DNA of 64,000 bases from an uncultured Bacteroidales bacterium (GTDB taxonomy: Bacteria > Bacteroidota > Bacteroidia > Bacteroidales > Muribaculaceae), in assembly GCA_947176235.1 (NCBI GenBank), contig CAMWPM010000001.1:30780-94779 (forward strand), written 5' to 3'. The notes beneath the pieces are model-generated. The model was not told the origin of the DNA. It ran no database searches and worked only from the letters and a program-made list of their open reading frames with translations. The number at the start of each line of letters is the position of its first letter. The first letter of the stretch is position 1. The position numbers and the translations under genes are program-made. Positions 54,368 to 64,000 of this stretch are shown here, piece by piece.

Positions 54368-55975
54368 TCAGAAGCCACGGGCGTAGCGCGTCCAGAATGT
54401 GTTGCCCAGTTCATTCCACTTGCTCGTCGCCGCTCCAGCAAAGTCAGCAGTGTAGCCGGTAAGGAATTTACGGGCTGCTTCCTGTCCTTCTTCTTCAAGG
54501 ATCTTTGTATAGCGGCTCTCTACGTACGGCAATTCTGACTGACCTTTCTCCATGAAGTGGTTCTGAGCCTCTTCCATCTCCGCGCGAGTTGCGCCATAAC
54601 GCACGGTAGCAAGTTTGTTGGCACGTCGGAAAGGCCAGATTGCGCTGTTCTCGTCATAGCGGATCTGACCGCACACGTCAAATGCCGCAGGGAGTTTTGT
54701 CGTACCGCTGAACACTGGAATTCGCGGGCTTTGTCCGGGGTTGTCAAACGATAGCCAAACGATTCCCCCCACATCATCTGGTAGCCATGAGCGAAGCTGA
54801 ATCACAGTTGAGTAGGAACATTGGGGAACTGACACCGTACGGTGTGTGCTGACTGTTCCCTCCTTTATGCCGTTGAGCATCATCGACATGTCACGTGTCA
54901 TCCATGGATTAGCTGCCGGACTGACAATTGTATCAACCTGCTGTGTCTCCCGGTTTTTACGGGTGATAAGTAGATTGCGGGTGCAATCAAGATCCGTACC
55001 CTCGTAGGTGGAATTGAGCAGCTTCATCACTTCGGTCACATCGACCTTAGCATCGGGCTTGATGCTGATTGGGAGTTCCTCGATTTCTGCTGTCAGACCA
55101 AGCGATGGAGCGAGCTGCTGCATAATGAAAAGCTCACGCACGCTGTAGTTCTTCTTTTCTCCGAGATAGTTGGCGCCGGCAAATGCTTTCCACCAGTTGA
55201 ACTCTCCCTTTCCGTCCCACAGTCCGAGCTTTTTCGCTACAGCCTCAGCATTTTCCGATGCCATGACGTTGTTTTTGTCCTTACGGTCAATACGTCCGAT
55301 ACGTGGGATATTGGCGGAAACTCCTATCTCATCGTCAGGGATGCGCACCGCTGCCCATACTCCGCCGATATTGTCGGGACCTTCTCCGAACACCTCGAAG
55401 TGCCATACCTCCTGAGGATCCGCGATAGTGAGGCATTCCCCCCAGTCTCCATAGCCATATTCCTTTATAAGTTCACCCATCAGACTTATTGCCTCCCGGG
55501 CAGTGGTGCAACGCTGGAGTGCAAGGCGTTCAAGCTCTTCAATATTGAACATTCCGTCGGGATTTACAAGTTCCTTACGTCCGGAAATCGTGGTCTCGCC
55601 CATTCCGAGCTGCTTTTCATTAAGACAGGGATATGCTGTGTTGACAAAACTGTAAGTCTTACCCGGCTGAGGGATCTCCCCCACCGTCTTCATTCCCCGC
55701 GCACCTCCCTTATGGTCGGTGTGCATGCGACCTTTCACCACAACTGCTGTTGTGTCATGCCCATAGTTTGTAGCGGGGACGATATCTATCCATGTACGGT
55801 AGTTGCCGTCACAAGTGTGACTGGTGATAACCGATCCGTCAGTGGTTGCCTTCTTGCCTACCATAATACTGGTACAGCTCTCCGGATCATATTCCGGCAG
55901 ATCTTTTGCCTGTAGTCCGCCGAAACAAGCGGTCACTACCGCTAAGCTCAGTACGGCTGAATAGTACTTTTTCAT
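54368..55975 (-). CDS. C69 family dipeptidase
   Basis: Signal peptide, then ESCTSIMVGKKATTDGSVITSHTCDG; GMGETTISGRKEL; WHFEVFGEGP. Confidence 0.92.
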   Translation of the reverse strand: MKKYYSAVLSLAVVTACFGGLQAKDLPEYDPESCTSIMVGKKATTDGSVITSHTCDGNYRTWIDIVPATNYGHDTTAVVVKGRMHTDHKGGARGMKTVGEIPQPGKTYSFVNTAYPCLNEKQLGMGETTISGRKELVNPDGMFNIEELERLALQRCTTAREAISLMGELIKEYGYGDWGECLTIADPQEVWHFEVFGEGPDNIGGVWAAVRIPDDEIGVSANIPRIGRIDRKDKNNVMASENAEAVAKKLGLWDGKGEFNWWKAFAGANYLGEKKNYSVRELFIMQQLAPSLGLTAEIEELPISIKPDAKVDVTEVMKLLNSTYEGTDLDCTRNLLITRKNRETQQVDTIVSPAANPWMTRDMSMMLNGIKEGTVSTHRTVSVPQCSYSTVIQLRSWLPDDVGGIVWLSFDNPGQSPRIPVFSGTTKLPAAFDVCGQIRYDENSAIWPFRRANKLATVRYGATRAEMEEAQNHFMEKGQSELPYVESRYTKILEEEGQEAARKFLTGYTADFAGAATSKWNELGNTFWTRYARGF

Positions 55976-56053
55976 TATTTGTTTTATTGACTGGTTTATA
56001 AAATTCTGTAGTTTTATCCCGCTAAATTAATAAAATTTTTCGGCATAGCAATA

Positions 56054-56100
56054 AGAATCCCGACAATCCTTTCATTTTGAATGTTGATTGCCGGGATTCT
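56054..56100 (-). terminator. Terminator downstream of malic enzyme
   Basis: AGAATCCCGACAATC/GATTGCCGGGATTCT stem, TTATT on - strand. Confidence 0.8.
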
Positions 56101-56136
56101 ACAAATCATTGCAAAATTCTTAATGGAATTACAGCG

Positions 56137-58422
56137 TCATTTGGCATTATTCATCTTTTCGAGCACGGCTGCATCAAGTCCCGCCACCGTGGCGAGATTT
56201 AGAATATCTCGAACTTCCGAATCCACGTTCATGAAATGAATAGGACGGTTAAGACCAATCTGAATCGGACCGATGGAATCACCCACTCCAAGCTCGAGCA
56301 TCATGCGGTAGGCTGTACTTGCAGCACTCAGATTGGGGAATACCAGGGTGTTCACTTCCTTACCGTGCAGACGATTGAATGGGAAATCTGCATCGCGGAG
56401 CCGTGAATTAAGGGCATAGTCCACTCTCATTTCTCCGTCAATGGCGAGATCCGGATAAAGCTTCTGCATGCGCTCCACTACATTATGCACCTTGCGGCAT
56501 TCAGGTTGGTCGCTCGATCCGAAATTACTGTAGGACACCATAGCCATGACCGGGTCGTGGGCAAAATATTCTACGGAATAGCGTGCAAGCCGTGCCACGT
56601 CCATCAGAGTCTCCTCATCAGTCGATTGATTAATCATGGTGTCGGCAAGGAAATATGTTCCGCGCTTGGTGTTCATTATATGCATCGTGGCGAAATGATT
56701 GAAATCCGGACGAATGCCGATCACTTCCTTGGCAATTTCACTCGGCACAAGACTGCTTGAATATGTTCCAACGAGCATTGCATCCGCATCACCTTCATCC
56801 ACCATCATCATGCCGAAGTAATTGCGGTCATACATTTTCTCAAGTGCTTCGCGATACGTAGTCCCGGAACGTTGACGCTTTTCGCTTAGACGGGTGGCGT
56901 AACGATGACGGCGCAGTGCTTCACGGTCGTGACGTGGATTGACGATTTCCACTCCGCTCACGTCGAGCCCCAGTCGTTTGGCACGTTTCTCGATCATTTC
57001 CTCGTTACCCAGCAGAATCGGATAGCAGATGCCGTCGCGGGCTGCCTGAACAGCTGCTTTCAGCATATTATCAGTATTGCCTTCACCGAACACCACTCTC
57101 TTCGGATTTGATTTGGCGGTCTCCACAAAGCTGCGCATCAGTTTGTTGTCCAGACCCATCAGCTGATGAAGCTGCGCACGGTAGGCGTCGAAGTTTTCGA
57201 TCGGCTGAGTTGCGACCCCTGACTCCATCGCTCCCCTCGCCACCGCCGGTGCCACTACGAGCAGCAGGCGGGGATCGACAGGTTTCGGAAGTATATAGTC
57301 ACGCCCGAATGTAATGTTGGTCATGCCGTAAGCAGCATTTACAACCGACGGCACGGGACGCTTCGCGAGATCTGCTATCGCATGGACAGCGCTTAGCTTC
57401 ATCTCTTCATTGATGGTTGTAGCGCCACAGTCAAGTGCTCCACGGAATATGTAGGGGAATCCCAGCACATTGTTTATCTGGTTGGGGTAGTCGGAGCGGC
57501 CGGTGGCAAAAATTAAGTCGGGACGAGATGCTATAGCTTTCTCGTAGGAGATCTCCGGATCGGGATTAGCAAGAGCGAATACGATAGGCTTCTCAGCCAT
57601 GGACTGAACCATTTCGGTTGTCACAACATCTTTTACTGACAGACCGAGGAACACATCGGCTCCCTTCATTGCCTCGGCAAGAGTGGTGATGGGACGATTA
57701 GTAGCAAATTCGGCTTTCTGTGGATTCAGATCTTTGCGTGAAGTATTGATGACGCCCTTGCTGTCGCACATCACCACATTCTCGGGCTTGATGCCGAGGG
57801 CAATATAGAGGCGTGTGCACGACACTGCTGCCGCTCCCGCACCATTCACTACCAGCTTTACGTCGGCAATGTTCTTCCCTTGTATCTCAAGAGCGTTGAG
57901 CAGACCGGCAGCCGAAATGATGGCGGTGCCATGCTGATCGTCGTGCATCACAGGAATCGAGCACTCCTCCTTGAGTCTACGTTCTATCTCGAAGCATTCG
58001 GGTGCCTTGATATCCTCCAGATTGATGCCGCCGAATGTAGGAGCAAGTGCTTTCACTATCTCGACGAATTTAGCCGGATCCTTTTCGTTAACCTCGATGT
58101 CGAAGCAATCGAGTCCGGCGTAAATCTTGAAAAGAAGAGCCTTACCTTCCATAACCGGCTTACCGGCTTCAGCTCCGATGTCTCCGAGTCCAAGCACTGC
58201 CGTGCAGTTGGAGATCACAGCTACAAGATTTCCTTTATTTGTGTACTTGTACACGTCGCTTTTATTTTCTTTGATCTCAAGGCATGGATAGGCGACGCCG
58301 GGCGAATAGGCAAGCGCCAGATCGTGTTGCGAGGAATAAGGTTTGGTCGGGACTACTTCAATTTTTCCGGGGCGTGGATAGCGGTGATAGTCAAGCGCCA
58401 TCTCTTTTGTTACCTTTGACAT
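56137..58422 (-). CDS. maeB: NADP-dependent malic enzyme with C-terminal phosphotransacetylase-like domain
   Basis: [44 protein letters not shown]-terminal PTA-like [16 protein letters not shown]. Confidence 0.95.
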   Translation of the reverse strand: MSKVTKEMALDYHRYPRPGKIEVVPTKPYSSQHDLALAYSPGVAYPCLEIKENKSDVYKYTNKGNLVAVISNCTAVLGLGDIGAEAGKPVMEGKALLFKIYAGLDCFDIEVNEKDPAKFVEIVKALAPTFGGINLEDIKAPECFEIERRLKEECSIPVMHDDQHGTAIISAAGLLNALEIQGKNIADVKLVVNGAGAAAVSCTRLYIALGIKPENVVMCDSKGVINTSRKDLNPQKAEFATNRPITTLAEAMKGADVFLGLSVKDVVTTEMVQSMAEKPIVFALANPDPEISYEKAIASRPDLIFATGRSDYPNQINNVLGFPYIFRGALDCGATTINEEMKLSAVHAIADLAKRPVPSVVNAAYGMTNITFGRDYILPKPVDPRLLLVVAPAVARGAMESGVATQPIENFDAYRAQLHQLMGLDNKLMRSFVETAKSNPKRVVFGEGNTDNMLKAAVQAARDGICYPILLGNEEMIEKRAKRLGLDVSGVEIVNPRHDREALRRHRYATRLSEKRQRSGTTYREALEKMYDRNYFGMMMVDEGDADAMLVGTYSSSLVPSEIAKEVIGIRPDFNHFATMHIMNTKRGTYFLADTMINQSTDEETLMDVARLARYSVEYFAHDPVMAMVSYSNFGSSDQPECRKVHNVVERMQKLYPDLAIDGEMRVDYALNSRLRDADFPFNRLHGKEVNTLVFPNLSAASTAYRMMLELGVGDSIGPIQIGLNRPIHFMNVDSEVRDILNLATVAGLDAAVLEKMNNAK

Positions 58423-58518
58423 ATATACCTTTTATAGAATGTTTTGAAATCTGTTAACTCTTTTCATGACAAAATTAATAAAAAATTGTTGACCGCACAG
58501 CATTTTTTCTGACAATTT

Positions 58519-58570
58519 GACAAAAAAGCGAGGCGGGCTTCGCTTTTGTGCGAATCGTCCGTCTCGCTCA
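58519..58570 (-). terminator. Terminator of the PepSY-like gene
   Basis: On - strand AGCGAGACGGAC-GATTCGC..GCGAA-GCCCGCCTCGCT then TTTTTT. Confidence 0.75.
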
Positions 58571-58592
58571 TGTTCATTTCTGGTGAGTTTTG

Positions 58593-59048
58593 TCAGTCAC
58601 GGTCGGCATAGAGGAAGTTTCCCTGAAGATCAAAGTGCAGATCTTCACCATCCAGAAGCTCGGCTTCATAACCGGTGAGATGGCGCGACAGCTCATTGAT
58701 ACCCGACTGGGGGTAATAAGTGACGACATAATGTGCGATTTCCACTGGCGCGATACCCTCGGGAATCATCTTGCCGCGGGGAGCATCTACGTCAACCCAG
58801 TTACCCTCGACGTCAAATTCCACTTCATATCCGCTCGAAAAATGCACGTCGTACACCGCAAGCGTATGCTCCGCATCTTTTTCTACTTTAGTCACTTTAT
58901 CCGTAGGAAAATAAGTTGAGATGAAAGTTCTGGCGGCTTGAGGCAATTCTGTGGTCGATATCACTTTGTCGTCATTATCGTCGGAGCAGCTTGTAAATGC
59001 CGCCACTGCCATTAAGGCTACCGCCATAAGTGAAAGTAATTTTTTCAT
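58593..59048 (-). CDS. PepSY-like (DUF2874-type) lipoprotein
   Basis: MKKLLSLMAVALMAVAAFTSC lipobox; FISTYFPTDKVTKVEKD...YDVHFSSGYEVEFDVEGNWVDVD; start at internal Met of the ORF. Confidence 0.8.
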   Translation of the reverse strand: MKKLLSLMAVALMAVAAFTSCSDDNDDKVISTTELPQAARTFISTYFPTDKVTKVEKDAEHTLAVYDVHFSSGYEVEFDVEGNWVDVDAPRGKMIPEGIAPVEIAHYVVTYYPQSGINELSRHLTGYEAELLDGEDLHFDLQGNFLYADRD

Positions 59049-59288
59049 AGTGTGTGTTTTGATAGATAGAGAGTAGTAATGGAGTAAGTATAAATTGTTT
59101 TTATCTTTCAACATTTCTCAGCAGCATAAAGTTCAACCGACATAGTGCATGACAATAGAACATGAGCAATACTTCGGAGGTGATTGCCATGCTATGAAAA
59201 TTTTGAGGCTATCAAGATTTTTTCCTTCATTTTGTCAACTTTCCTCTTCCCTTAAGCGTTATAAGAAAAACACAAATTCAACTAAATA

Positions 59289-59326
59289 TTAAATATATCA
59301 TTAAATAAATTTTAAATATATCATTA
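59289..59326 (+). repeat. Two perfect 15-bp direct repeats upstream of rubrerythrin
   Basis: TTAAATATATCATTA at 59289-59303 and 59312-59326 (23-bp period). Confidence 0.8.
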
Positions 59327-59330
59327 CATT

Positions 59331-59873
59331 ATGAAAGACCTTAAAGGAACTAAAACAGAGGAATGTCTGAAGCTTGCTCTCGCAGGCGAATCTCAGGCTT
59401 GTGTGAACTACTCTTTCTATGCCAAGCAGGCAAAGAAGGACGGTTACGAGCAGATCGGTGCCATCTTCAGCGAGACTTCTCAGAACGAACATGCTCATGC
59501 CAAGATCTGGTTCAAGCTCCTTCATGGCGGAGAAATGCCCGCTACTCCCGAGAACCTTGTTGCTGCAGCAGCAGGTGAAGAGTATGAATACGTGGATATG
59601 TACAAGAACTTTGCCGCAACTGCCCGTGAAGAAGGATTCGATGACATTGCTCGCCTTTTTGAGCGCGTAGGTGAAATCGAGCGTCACCACATGGAGCGCT
59701 ATCGCAAGCTCCTCTCCAACATTGAGGAAGGCATCGTATTCTCACGCGAAGGCGACTGCGTATGGATGTGCCGTGAATGTGGCAACATTCACGTCGGCAA
59801 GAAAGCCCCCGAAGTTTGCCCGGTTTGCAGCCACCCGCAGGCTTACTTCGAACTCCGCCCCGACAACTACTGA
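59331..59873 (+). CDS. rbr: Rubrerythrin
   Basis: [37 protein letters not shown]-terminal [27 protein letters not shown] rubredoxin-like. Confidence 0.95.
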   Translation: MKDLKGTKTEECLKLALAGESQACVNYSFYAKQAKKDGYEQIGAIFSETSQNEHAHAKIWFKLLHGGEMPATPENLVAAAAGEEYEYVDMYKNFAATAREEGFDDIARLFERVGEIERHHMERYRKLLSNIEEGIVFSREGDCVWMCRECGNIHVGKKAPEVCPVCSHPQAYFELRPDNY

Positions 59874-59896
59874 TCCGACATTCCGAACCGTTATTC

Positions 59897-59927
59897 AGCG
59901 ATGTGCCCCATGCACATCGCTTTTTTT
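59897..59927 (+). terminator. Terminator of rbr
   Basis: AGCGATGTGC-CCCAT-GCACATCGCT then T-run. Confidence 0.85.
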
Positions 59928-59963
59928 GTGCGATTTTGAATCCAATAATTCGCGATCTGATAT

Positions 59964-60335
59964 TCAGCGGATGAGGGCTCGCCCAGCCCATACACAGAGA
60001 ATGCCGAACACTACGCTTAGCGTCAGATAAAGTGCGAACGTCCACCACTCTCCCTTCTCTCCAAGCATCCACATCTCGTTGGCAAAAGTCGAAAACGTCG
60101 TAAATCCTCCACAAAATCCCGTTACAAGCAGAAGATTGTGATTGTGATTAAGAAGATTGGTATGCTCCAGCAGTCCAAAAAGCAATCCGATAATGAAACA
60201 CCCTATGATATTCACCATAAATGTACCCAACGGGAATGCACCGTGCCAGAAGCTCATTGTCAGGCGGCTGACGAGATAGCGTCCAGCAGCTCCCACAAAT
60301 CCGCCGCTACCTATAATGATTAAGTCCTTAAGCAT
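59964..60335 (-). CDS. crcB: Fluoride exporter CrcB/FluC
   Basis: IIGSGGFVGAAGRYLVSR; GTFMVNIIGCFIIGLLFG; GFCGGFTTFSTFANE. Confidence 0.94.
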   Translation of the reverse strand: MLKDLIIIGSGGFVGAAGRYLVSRLTMSFWHGAFPLGTFMVNIIGCFIIGLLFGLLEHTNLLNHNHNLLLVTGFCGGFTTFSTFANEMWMLGEKGEWWTFALYLTLSVVFGILCVWAGRALIR

Positions 60336-60592
60336 AACATGAATTCCATATTATATTTTAACCCTACTGATTTAACGTTGATCTCAACCATTTATTTTGA
60401 TAGCAACTTTTTTCATTTTCATGTTATGTAACATATTCACGTATGATGGAAATATGAAATAAAATTCATAATTTGCGGTCGAAAATGATAGTGAAACTCA
60501 TCAGGCTCTCACATTTTTCTACAATGCGATGCATGGTATCATCATATTTCAACTATCGAATTTTATTCTAACTCATTAATACCTACACTACC

Positions 60593-62749
60593 ATGAAGGT
60601 CTACAAAACCAACGAAATCAAAAACATTGCCCTGCTTGGAAGCAAGGGATCTGGTAAAACCACACTCGCCGAAGCAATGCTTTACGAGTGTGGAGTCATA
60701 AAACGTCGAGGCTCCGTGGAGGCTAAGAACACTGTTTGTGACTATTTTCCCGTTGAAAAAGAATACGGATATTCTGTATTTTCATCAATTTTTTATGCCG
60801 AATTCCTCGGTAAGAAAATCAATGTAATCGACTGCCCGGGTAGCGATGACTTCGTTGGCAACGCAATCACAGCCCTCAACGTCACCGACACTGCCGTCAT
60901 CCTTGTCGACGCCCAGTACGGCGTGGAGGTAGGCACACAGAACATCTACCGCACTGCCGTCTCTCAGCGCAAGCCTGTAATCTTCGCCATGAACCAGCTT
61001 GACGGCGAAAAAGCCGATTACGACAACGTTCTTGAGCAGATGCGCGAGATCTTCGGTAAGAAAGTTATTCCCATCCAGTATCCCATCGTCAGCGGTCCCG
61101 GATTCAATTCCATGATCGACGTTCTTCTTATGAAGAAATACTCATGGGGACCTGAAGGCGGCGTGCCTAAGATCGAGGAAATTCCGGCGGAGGAAATGGA
61201 AAAGGCTCATGAACTGCATCAGCACCTCGTGGAAGCCGCTGCTGAAAATGACGAGACCCTCATGGAGAAATTCTTCGACCAGGGGCATCTCACCGAGGAC
61301 GAAATGCGCGAAGGCATCCGTAAAGGTCTCATCGACCGTTCCATCATGCCCGTATTCTGCGTCAGCGCCCTCAAGGACATGGGCGTGCGCCGTATGATGG
61401 AATTCCTCGGCAACGTCGTCCCCTTCGTTGAGGAAATGCCCGCTCCCGTCGACACCGCCGGCAACCCCGTGCGTCCTGACAGCGAAGGCCCCCTCTCGAT
61501 CTTCATGTTCAAGACCACCGTTGAGCCCCACATCGGCGAAGTCCAGTATTTCAAAGTAATGTCAGGCACGCTCACCACGGGTATCGATCTGGATAATGTC
61601 GACCGTGGCTCAAAGGAGCGCATCTCTCAGATGTTCTGTGTTTGCGGTCAGCTCCGCGAACCCGTCGACAAGCTCTGTGCTGGCGACATCGGCGCCACCG
61701 TCAAGCTCAAGGACGTCCGCACCGGCAATACCCTCGACGCTCGCGGCTGCGACTTTGCATTCGACTTCATCAAATATCCCGCGCCCAAGTACCAGCGCGC
61801 TATCCGTCCCGCCAACGAGGCTGACGCTGAAAAGCTTGCCGGTATCCTCACCCGCATGCACGAGGAGGATCCTACCTGGGAAGTAACTCAGTCAAAGGAG
61901 CTTAAGCAGACAATCCTCTCCGGACAGGGCGAATTCCATCTCCGCACCCTCAAATGGCGCGTCGAGAACAACGACAAACTCCCCATCATCTTCGAAGAGC
62001 CCCGCGTGCCCTATCGTGAGACCATCACCAAGGCTGCCCGCGCCGACTATCGCCACAAGAAGCAATCAGGCGGTTCAGGTCAGTTCGGAGAAGTCCACCT
62101 CATTATCGAGCCCTACACCGAGGGAATGCCCGTACCCGACACATATCGCTTCGGCAATCAGGAGTTCAAGCTCAACGTCCGCGACACCCAGGAGATACCC
62201 CTCGAATGGGGCGGCAAGCTTGTCGTATGCAACTGCATCGTAGGCGGAGCCATCGACGCACGTTTCATCCCCGCCATCGTCAAGGGTCTTATGGACCGAA
62301 TGGAACAAGGTCCCCTCACCGGCTCCTACGCCCGCGACGTCCGCGTCCTCATCTACGACGGCAAGATGCACCCCGTTGATTCCAACGAAATCTCTTTCCG
62401 CCTCGCAGGCCGCAACGCCTTCTCTGAGGCATTCCGCAACGCCGCACCCAAGATTCTTGAGCCCGTTTACGACGTTGAAGTCATGGTGCCCGCCGACGTA
62501 ATGGGCGACGTAATGAGCGACCTGCAGGGACGCCGTGCCATCATCATGGGCATGTCAAGCGAAAACGGATTCGAGAAAATCTCCGCACGCGTTCCCCTCA
62601 AGGAGATGGCATCCTACTCCACCGCCCTCTCATCCATTACCGGCGGACGCTCCTCATTCACAATGAAGTTTGCTTCCTACGAACTCGTGCCCTCCGACGT
62701 TCAGGAGAAGCTTCTCAAGGAGTATGCAGCCAAAAACGTCGAAGACTGA
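60593..62749 (+). CDS. Elongation factor G paralog (EF-G2-like)
   Basis: GSKGSGKTTLAE; DCPGSDDFVGN; MNQLDGEKADY; EF-G domains III-V (RADYRHKKQSGGSGQFGEVHL, GRRAIIMGM). Confidence 0.92.
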   Translation: MKVYKTNEIKNIALLGSKGSGKTTLAEAMLYECGVIKRRGSVEAKNTVCDYFPVEKEYGYSVFSSIFYAEFLGKKINVIDCPGSDDFVGNAITALNVTDTAVILVDAQYGVEVGTQNIYRTAVSQRKPVIFAMNQLDGEKADYDNVLEQMREIFGKKVIPIQYPIVSGPGFNSMIDVLLMKKYSWGPEGGVPKIEEIPAEEMEKAHELHQHLVEAAAENDETLMEKFFDQGHLTEDEMREGIRKGLIDRSIMPVFCVSALKDMGVRRMMEFLGNVVPFVEEMPAPVDTAGNPVRPDSEGPLSIFMFKTTVEPHIGEVQYFKVMSGTLTTGIDLDNVDRGSKERISQMFCVCGQLREPVDKLCAGDIGATVKLKDVRTGNTLDARGCDFAFDFIKYPAPKYQRAIRPANEADAEKLAGILTRMHEEDPTWEVTQSKELKQTILSGQGEFHLRTLKWRVENNDKLPIIFEEPRVPYRETITKAARADYRHKKQSGGSGQFGEVHLIIEPYTEGMPVPDTYRFGNQEFKLNVRDTQEIPLEWGGKLVVCNCIVGGAIDARFIPAIVKGLMDRMEQGPLTGSYARDVRVLIYDGKMHPVDSNEISFRLAGRNAFSEAFRNAAPKILEPVYDVEVMVPADVMGDVMSDLQGRRAIIMGMSSENGFEKISARVPLKEMASYSTALSSITGGRSSFTMKFASYELVPSDVQEKLLKEYAAKNVED

Positions 62750-62894
62750 TCTCATCTCCTGCTGAGAAACATGACACTTACAATCACTAATTGATTACAC
62801 ACTCCCGACTGAGGGGAGAGGACGCACACAGAAGCTGTCCTCTCCCCCTTTCATTCGCTTCACCCCCGCATCACTATTCTAACTTTTCAACACA

Positions 62895-63821
62895 ATGAAA
62901 CTAAAAAAAATCCTGTCCATCACCCTCCTCTCCGCCGCATCTCTCACCTCTACCGCCCAGTTCCCCGGCGCACCCGCACCCGCCCGTACCCCCGACTGGG
63001 CTAACGTCGACTATGCCGGTGACGGTATCACCGGACATCTCATGGATATCTATAGCCCCGACCCTGACGGACACGACACCCATCCCCTAATCGTCCTCAT
63101 CTACGGCAGCGCCTGGTTCGGCAACGACGGAAAAGGCTACGCCTACGCCTCCCTTGGCGAACAGCTCCGCCAGGCAGGATTCACAGTGGCGTCGATCAAC
63201 CATCGTGCATCCACCGAAGCCCGCTTTCCCGCGCAGATCAACGACGTAAAGGGAGCTATCCGTTATCTCCGCGCCAACGCCGATAAATACGCTATCGACA
63301 CCACCTTCGTCGGAATCACCGGATTCTCCTCCGGCGGTCATCTCTCCTCCATGGCAGGCGTCACCAACGGAGTTTCCACCCTCACCGCCGGCGAAACGAC
63401 TCTTGACATCGAAGGCAACATCGGTGGCAACCTCAACCACTCCAGCAGCGTCAACGCAGTTGTCGACTGGTTCGGACCAATCGACATGTCGCGCATGGAA
63501 GATTGTGCCACAGTTAAAGCGGCCGACTCGCCTGAAGCCGTTCTCATTGGCGGGGCACCAGCAGATCTCCCCGACATGGTAACGCTCATCAGCCCCATCA
63601 ACTACGTCAATGCCTCCTGTCCCCCCTTCATCGTCATCCACGGCGATGCCGACAACGTAGTTCCCTACTGTCAGGGACAATACATGTCCGACGCACTACG
63701 TCAGGCAGGAGTCCTCACCGACTTTATCACCGTACCCGGAGGAGGTCATGGTCCTGTCACATTCAACGACGACACATTCCGCGCCATGACTGAATTTTTC
63801 CGAGCACAGGCAGGACTCTGA
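62895..63821 (+). CDS. Secreted alpha/beta hydrolase (esterase-like)
   Basis: Signal peptide; GITGFSSGGHLSS nucleophile elbow; IHGDADNVVPY; GGGHGPVTF. Confidence 0.88.
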   Translation: MKLKKILSITLLSAASLTSTAQFPGAPAPARTPDWANVDYAGDGITGHLMDIYSPDPDGHDTHPLIVLIYGSAWFGNDGKGYAYASLGEQLRQAGFTVASINHRASTEARFPAQINDVKGAIRYLRANADKYAIDTTFVGITGFSSGGHLSSMAGVTNGVSTLTAGETTLDIEGNIGGNLNHSSSVNAVVDWFGPIDMSRMEDCATVKAADSPEAVLIGGAPADLPDMVTLISPINYVNASCPPFIVIHGDADNVVPYCQGQYMSDALRQAGVLTDFITVPGGGHGPVTFNDDTFRAMTEFFRAQAGL

Positions 63822-63876
63822 TCCCCTATTTCAACCACCCGATTAGCCCCGCAATAAAAAAATTTCCGGCGAATCG

Positions 63877-63907
63877 TTGCATAATTCAAGCAAAACACCT
63901 ACCTTTG
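63877..63907 (+). promoter_or_regulatory. Promoter for tRNA-Lys
   Basis: TTG (63877) N20 TACCTTTG (63900-63907). Confidence 0.6.
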
Positions 63908-63946
63908 CAACGCTTTTCAAAAGAAGCATCCAAATTATTCACGGAT

Positions 63947-64000
63947 GATTCGCTAGCTCAGCTGGTAGAGCACAACACTTTTAATGTTGGGGTCCTGGGT
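63947..64000 (+). tRNA. tRNA-Lys (anticodon TTT), truncated by window end
   Basis: GATTCGC-TA-GCTCAGCTGGTAGAGC-A-CAACA-CTTTTAA-TGTTG-GGGTC-CTGGGT. Confidence 0.9.

Noticed and set aside
58519-58570. Competing hairpins suggesting an attenuator upstream of malic enzyme
   Set aside because: On the minus strand the two stems nest into one long hairpin followed by TTTTTT, so an ordinary terminator explains it
60336-60420. Possible fluoride riboswitch upstream of crcB
   Set aside because: No GGNGAUG-type conserved core or pseudoknot pattern seen on the minus strand upstream of the start
63087-63680. 197-aa minus-strand ORF
   Set aside because: Antisense to the esterase-like gene; repetitive Gly/Val/Asp composition typical of shadow ORFs in C-rich-codon genes

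Overview
The window is a chromosomal segment of a Bacteroidales bacterium, Muribaculaceae/Bacteroides-like judging by protein families and by the TTG-N19-22-TAnnTTTG promoter architecture seen repeatedly. It is mostly conserved core genes: alaS, aspS, ileS, dnaG, pyrK/pyrD, lspA, mltG, the methylmalonyl-CoA mutase pair, malic enzyme, gmd/fcl, rubrerythrin and crcB. There are two tRNAs: Pro-TGG, and Lys-TTT cut off by the window end. I saw no CRISPR array, transposase, prophage or rRNA. The accessory regions most worth a second look are: (1) a nonulosonate-type sugar cassette (cytidylyltransferase, NeuB-like synthase, KdsC-like phosphatase, degenerate SDR, GNGPSL-type putative glycosyltransferase); (2) a ddl-paralog / membrane-anchored MurF-like ligase / alpha-beta hydrolase cassette; (3) an MNT-HEPN toxin-antitoxin pair bracketed by two identical 34-bp terminator hairpins; (4) an EF-G paralog with altered G2, G3 and G4 GTPase motifs; (5) a ~930-bp AT-rich intergenic region with repeated operator-like motifs upstream of an XRE regulator; (6) an ECF sigma / short anti-sigma / STN-barrel signalling triad. 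All family assignments come from reading motifs in the supplied translations. No database search was run.
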